The notes below the pieces were generated by a model that did no database searches, had not been told where the DNA came from, and worked only from the letters and a program-made list of their open reading frames with translations. This document shows, piece after piece, positions 60,179 to 64,000 of a stretch of 64,000 nt of DNA. Position 1 is the stretch's first letter. Each line of letters begins with the position of its first letter. The position numbers were made by a program, and so were the translations under genes. Source of the DNA: Proteinivorax hydrogeniformans (GTDB lineage Bacteria > Bacillota > Proteinivoracia > Proteinivoracales > Proteinivoracaceae); the NCBI RefSeq assembly GCF_040515995.1, contig NZ_CP159485.1:682001-746000 (forward strand), given 5' to 3'.

Positions 60179-62542
60179 GTGAAAAAACAAGAGATCTTAA
60201 AGAAGATGGAAGGTTATGCACTTACTGAGTTTGGTAAAACACTGGAGGAATGTACCAGTAAAGAAAAGTACATCGCACTTTCTAAGGCGGTTATGGAGGA
60301 GATTGTTCCTACCTGGATTAACTCAAAACAGAAGTTTGAAGGTAAAAAACAAGCGTACTATTTGTCAGCAGAATTTCTTATGGGTAGAGCTTTAACAAAT
60401 AACTTAATAAACTCAAAGCTTAAGTCAGAAGTTGAAGATTTGCTAAATGAAATTAACGTGGACTATAACGTAATCGAAGAAGCTGAAGAAGATGCTGGTT
60501 TAGGTAACGGTGGTTTAGGAAGACTAGCAGCCTGCTTTTTAGATTCTGGTGCCACGCTAGACCTTCCTTTGACAGGGTATGGTTTAAGATACGAGTTTGG
60601 TATTTTTAAACAGTCTTTTAAAGATGGCTTTCAAGATGAAGACGGCGATAATTGGTTACAGCACGGTGACCCATGGTCGATTAGAAAAGAATCTGATTCT
60701 GTAACTGTTAGCTTTGCCGATGGTGATGTTTTGGCAGTACCATATGACACTCCTATTATCGGTTATGGCCAAAACACCATAAATACTCTAAGACTTTGGA
60801 AATCGGAAGCTCTTAATAACTTTGATTTTGAAGAGTTTAATAACCAGAACTATCATCAATCAGTAAAAGAAAAAAATGATGCAGAAACAATATCCAAATG
60901 TCTTTATCCAAATGATTCTAATGATGAAGGTAAAAAACTAAGGCTAAAACAACAGTACTTCTTTGTATCTGCTTCTCTACAGGATTTAGTTAGAAAACAT
61001 AAAGAAAAATATTCATCCTTTGATAATTTCTCTGCGCTACACAGCATACAATTAAATGACACTCACCCTGCTGTTGCAATTCCAGAACTAATGAGGATAT
61101 TAACAAAAAATGAAGGAATAAGTTGGAATAAAGCATGGGACATAGTTGTTAAATCTTTTGCGTATACAAACCATACGTTACTAGCTGAAGCGTTAGAGCA
61201 ATGGCCGGTACATTTATACCAGAGCTTACTTCCTACCATTTATGAAATAATTGTTAAGATTGATGCTCAACTAAAAGAAGAGTTGAAAGAAAAGGGTATA
61301 AAGGAAGAAGAACTTTACGAATATGAAATAATCAGTGGAGATTGCATTAAGATGGCTTGGCTGTCAATCTACGGGACAAGTTCAACTAACGGTGTAGCCG
61401 AGCTTCACACAAACTTGCTAATAGAATCAGAGCTGACCAAATGGTATAACTTATTCCCTAAAAGATTTAATAACAAAACAAATGGTATTACTCAGCGTCG
61501 TTGGTTGCTACAGTCAAACCCTGAGCTAGCAGGCTATATTACAAAGCTTTTAGGTAGTGATAAATGGATTACTGATTTAACTGAACTTAAAAAGTTAGAG
61601 AAGTTTGCTGATGATAAAGAGGCTTTAGAAGACTTTGTAAATATTAAGCAAACTAAGAAAGACCAGCTTGCTGATTATATAGAGGAACATGAAGGCATAA
61701 AAATCGATCGCAACTCCATTTTCGATATTCAAATCAAGCGTTTACATGAGTACAAAAGACAGTTGCTAAAGGCATTTTATATCCTTGACCTTTACTACAG
61801 ACTAAAAGAGCAGCCAGGGTTTGACATTCACCCAAGAACTTTTATTTTTGGAGCTAAAGCTGCACCTGGTTACTTTAGAGCTAAAGGAATCATCAAGTAT
61901 ATAAACGAAATAGCAAAACTAATTAACAACGATAAAGATATAAACGGAAAGATTAAAGTCGTTTTTGTAGAAAACTATAGAGTTTCATATGCCGAGAAAC
62001 TGTTCCCTGCGGCAGATGTTTCAGAACAGATTTCTACTGCTGGTAAAGAGGCTTCAGGAACTGGCAACATGAAATTTATGCTTAATGGTGCTCCAACTAT
62101 CGGAACTTACGACGGTGCAAACGTGGAGATTGTAGCAGAAGCAGGAGAGGAAAACAACTTTATCTTTGGACTAAGGGTCGAAGATATTGAAAAAATTAAA
62201 GATTCCTACGACCCAAAAGAGGAATGCGAAAAGGTAAAAGGACTTAAACGTGTAGTTGATACCTTAGTTGATGGCACGTTCACAGATGGTGACACAGGTA
62301 TGTTTGCCGAGCTTTACGACTCTATATTTAAAGGAGCTTCTTGGCACAGACCTGATCAGTACTTCTTAATGAAAGATTTTGATAGCTACAGACAAGCGCA
62401 ACAAGAAGTTGATGAGGCATATAAAGATAAGGTTGCCTGGGCGAGAAAATGTTGGATGAACATGTCTAACGCCGGGAAGTTTAGTTCTGATAGAACTATA
62501 CAACAATATGCTGATGAAATCTGGAAAATCGAAAAAGCATAA
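60179..62542 (+). CDS. glgP: Glycogen/maltodextrin phosphorylase (GT35)
   Basis: The 787-aa protein has AYYLSAEFLMGRALTNNLI, EDAGLGNGGLGRLAACFLDS, RRWLLQSNPEL and, for PLP, EASGTGNMKFMLNGA with the Schiff-base Lys near 630. It releases glucose-1-phosphate from alpha-1,4-glucans. I prefer GTG 60179 (after GGGAGGT) to ATG 60164, which lies within the RBS and overlaps malQ. Context favours maltodextrin over glycogen as the substrate. No glg synthesis genes are near. Confidence 0.94.
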   Translation: MKKQEILKKMEGYALTEFGKTLEECTSKEKYIALSKAVMEEIVPTWINSKQKFEGKKQAYYLSAEFLMGRALTNNLINSKLKSEVEDLLNEINVDYNVIEEAEEDAGLGNGGLGRLAACFLDSGATLDLPLTGYGLRYEFGIFKQSFKDGFQDEDGDNWLQHGDPWSIRKESDSVTVSFADGDVLAVPYDTPIIGYGQNTINTLRLWKSEALNNFDFEEFNNQNYHQSVKEKNDAETISKCLYPNDSNDEGKKLRLKQQYFFVSASLQDLVRKHKEKYSSFDNFSALHSIQLNDTHPAVAIPELMRILTKNEGISWNKAWDIVVKSFAYTNHTLLAEALEQWPVHLYQSLLPTIYEIIVKIDAQLKEELKEKGIKEEELYEYEIISGDCIKMAWLSIYGTSSTNGVAELHTNLLIESELTKWYNLFPKRFNNKTNGITQRRWLLQSNPELAGYITKLLGSDKWITDLTELKKLEKFADDKEALEDFVNIKQTKKDQLADYIEEHEGIKIDRNSIFDIQIKRLHEYKRQLLKAFYILDLYYRLKEQPGFDIHPRTFIFGAKAAPGYFRAKGIIKYINEIAKLINNDKDINGKIKVVFVENYRVSYAEKLFPAADVSEQISTAGKEASGTGNMKFMLNGAPTIGTYDGANVEIVAEAGEENNFIFGLRVEDIEKIKDSYDPKEECEKVKGLKRVVDTLVDGTFTDGDTGMFAELYDSIFKGASWHRPDQYFLMKDFDSYRQAQQEVDEAYKDKVAWARKCWMNMSNAGKFSSDRTIQQYADEIWKIEKA

Positions 62543-62546
62543 ATCA

Positions 62547-62560
62547 TGCCAACGCTTGCA
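62547..62560. promoter_or_regulatory. LacI/MalR-type operator 2, after glgP
   Basis: TGCCAACGCTTGCA differs from the ideal TGCAAGCGCTTGCA at two central-left positions. It lies five bases past the glgP stop and about 135 bases before the malE-like promoter, so it could help form a loop with operator 3. Confidence 0.55.
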
Positions 62561-62580
62561 TTGTAATTAAGTGAAATGAT

Positions 62581-62616
62581 AAGGAAAAGGACCAAGAAAT
62601 TATTGAGCCTTTTCCT
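62581..62616 (+). terminator. Weak hairpin after glgP
   Basis: AGGAAAAGG and CCTTTTCCT pair across a long loop. No T run follows, so it is doubtful as an intrinsic terminator. Confidence 0.35.
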
Positions 62617-62681
62617 CCTAAAACATTTATGAGTAGGTTAGTAAGATTATGGTAATAAATCAGATAAAATAGAAAAAAATA

Positions 62682-62710
62682 TTGCTATTTTTCTCAAGAG
62701 AATGTATAAT
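62682..62710 (+). promoter_or_regulatory. Promoter of the malE-like gene
   Basis: TTGCTA and a perfect TATAAT are separated by 17 bp. Operator 3 lies 35 bases downstream. Confidence 0.75.
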
Positions 62711-62744
62711 ATTATTGTAAGTAATTAATTTTTTTTGCTAATTA

Positions 62745-62758
62745 TGCAAGCGCGTGCA
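62745..62758. promoter_or_regulatory. LacI/MalR-type operator 3
   Basis: TGCAAGCGCGTGCA matches the operator palindrome with one change. It lies in the 5' leader of the malE-like gene and is followed by a small TTTCGT-GAA-ACGAAA hairpin (62762-62776). Confidence 0.75.
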
Positions 62759-62851
62759 CAATTTCGTGAAACGAAAGGTGTGCGGGAGTATACCAAAAGT
62801 GCTTGCCTAGTGATGCAAAAACAAAAAATACAGGTTTGGGGAGGATTTGAA

Positions 62852-64000
62852 ATGAAAAAAAGTTTTAGTTTGTTACTTATCATTCTTTTAGCTTTACCAC
62901 TAGCTGCATGTGGTGGGGACGCAGAGGAAGAAAACGGTGAAGTTGTTGCAGAAGGCATTGAGGCAACCATTTCTGTTCAAGTTGAGGAAGAATGGTTAGA
63001 GTACTATGAAGCAGCAAGAGACAGAGTGTTAGCAGACAACCCTGATGCAACTATCGAATGGATTGAGTCTCCTGCTTTTGATCACTTAGATGTGTTAGAT
63101 TCAACTGACGCTACTAACACAGATGTAGCAGACGTATTTGCAATCCCTGCAGATAGAATCTTTGGTTTAAATGATAACCATGCAATTGCTCCTATTGATG
63201 CTATTGCAATGGCAGAGCAAGTTGGAGGATTTGGAGACTATGATGCTGGCATGGGAGGAAACTTCAACATTGATGGCGAGTATCTAGGATTCCCAATGAA
63301 TATCGAGACTTTAATTAACTTTGGTAATGCTGCAAATGCTGAAGAAGCAGGTATTGACTTAACAGAAACAATCGAGTTTACTGAACTTGACTATGAAGAC
63401 ATGTTAGTTCCAGCTTTTGATGCTTGGTTTGGTGTTGCGCTTACAAACTCAGCTGACATTGAGTTTTTAGAGCAAGACGCTTCTGGTAACCTGCATTCTG
63501 ATCTAACTGCTGATTTTGCAGATCTAGATGAAGATAAGCAACAACTATTTGAAGCTTTGTTTAACTTCTGGCAAGCTCACAACGAAGCAGGTACTTCAAT
63601 GTGGGACGAAGATGATGCTTGGGGTTACATGGACAGTAGCTTTACTACTGGTGGAAACACTTCTATAAGGTTAGAAGGTCCATGGTCAACTGGAAACTTA
63701 TCAGAACAAGCTGGTGACGGCGAAGACTTAGTTATCTTCCCTATGAACCAAGTTACAATTAACGGAAACCCATTAGCACACTGGCAAAGTGGCTGGGGCA
63801 TGGTAGCTAATGCACGTATTGAGATGGATGAAGACAAAATGCTTCTTGCTCAATCTTTCATGGCTGAAGTTGTGAACCCAGACTATGCTGTTGATTTCTT
63901 TAAAGCTAGTGGTAAAATCATGGAAAATGTAGAAGCTTCTGTATACATGGATTCTGATCTGCCAGAACAAGATAAAGAAGTAATTTCTGCTGTGATTGAG
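62852..64000 (+). CDS. Maltose/maltodextrin-type ABC substrate-binding lipoprotein (3' end outside window)
   Basis: From ATG 62852, after GGGGAGGAT, 383 codons are open to the window edge. A signal peptide ends in the lipobox LAACG (Cys near 20). The mature part is a family-1 binding protein of the MalE type: FAIPADRIFGLNDNHAIAPID, YLGFPMNIETLINF and SIRLEGPWSTGNL. It is unusually rich in Asp and Glu and poor in Lys and Arg. Context and the operators suggest maltodextrin. The permease genes should follow beyond the window. Confidence 0.88.
   Translation, partial: MKKSFSLLLIILLALPLAACGGDAEEENGEVVAEGIEATISVQVEEEWLEYYEAARDRVLADNPDATIEWIESPAFDHLDVLDSTDATNTDVADVFAIPADRIFGLNDNHAIAPIDAIAMAEQVGGFGDYDAGMGGNFNIDGEYLGFPMNIETLINFGNAANAEEAGIDLTETIEFTELDYEDMLVPAFDAWFGVALTNSADIEFLEQDASGNLHSDLTADFADLDEDKQQLFEALFNFWQAHNEAGTSMWDEDDAWGYMDSSFTTGGNTSIRLEGPWSTGNLSEQAGDGEDLVIFPMNQVTINGNPLAHWQSGWGMVANARIEMDEDKMLLAQSFMAEVVNPDYAVDFFKASGKIMENVEASVYMDSDLPEQDKEVISAVIE

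Overview
The window is AT-rich chromosomal DNA from a low-GC Gram-positive bacterium. Intrinsic terminators are abundant, Shine-Dalgarno sequences are strong, TTG and GTG starts are common, and M-box, cobalamin and TPP riboswitches are present. Lipoproteins carry lipobox signals. The gene content (cobalamin salvage, oxygen-sensitive ThiH, an Old-Yellow-Enzyme/Fe-S flavoprotein, FeoB) fits an anaerobic clostridium. The predicted maltose-binding lipoprotein is strikingly acidic, which suggests an alkaliphilic or haloalkaliphilic relative of Anaerobranca, Natranaerobius or Alkaliphilus; this placement is inference only.

Layout. 1-2.5 kb: the 3' end of feoB, then a magnesium M-box riboswitch and mgtE. 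2.5-5 kb: a hypothetical protein, a TIM-barrel epimerase and a cytoplasmic BtuF-like protein. 5-18 kb: a cobalamin regulon with two B12 riboswitches. The first controls cbiA, cblT and cblS. The second controls cobU, cobS, cobC, cbiP, cbiB, cobD, pduX, btuF, btuC, btuD and btuR. Together they import corrinoid and alpha-ribazole, adenosylate, amidate, attach the aminopropanol arm and assemble the lower loop. No early corrin-ring gene lies in the window.

18-24 kb is the accessory region of most interest. It holds a hisZ/hisS remnant, an HTH-TPR regulator resembling RRNPP quorum-sensing receptors, an intact IS21-family element inserted at that regulator's N-terminus with a 5-bp target duplication, a divergent 46-aa secreted peptide gene and a secreted subtilisin. 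Together they look like a peptide-pheromone/receptor/exoprotease cassette caught in the act of disruption. 24-40 kb: small membrane proteins, an AspT-like transporter followed by a probable solo IS200/IS605 right end, a holin-like protein, a stand-alone PEP-mobile domain with a broken chimeric copy 4 kb away, a CoA-disulfide-reductase-like flavoprotein, an OFA-type MFS carrier, a leucine-rich-repeat protein, an EAL-HDOD protein, zinc-ribbon/RDD proteins and a MORN-repeat zincin.

40-45.5 kb: a thiamin thiazole/pyrimidine operon (thiS, thiF, thiG, thiH, thiC, tenI) behind two tandem TPP riboswitches. 45.5-56 kb: two paralogous membrane chemoreceptors, a flavoprotein/SDR pair with a divergent PucR-type regulator, a YeiH-type transporter, a LysM-M23 peptidase and a seven-unit 65-66-bp tandem repeat. 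56.5-64 kb: a maltodextrin cluster (GH31 alpha-glucosidase, malQ, glgP, malE-like lipoprotein) with three similar LacI/MalR-type operators. No rRNA, tRNA or CRISPR array was recognised.
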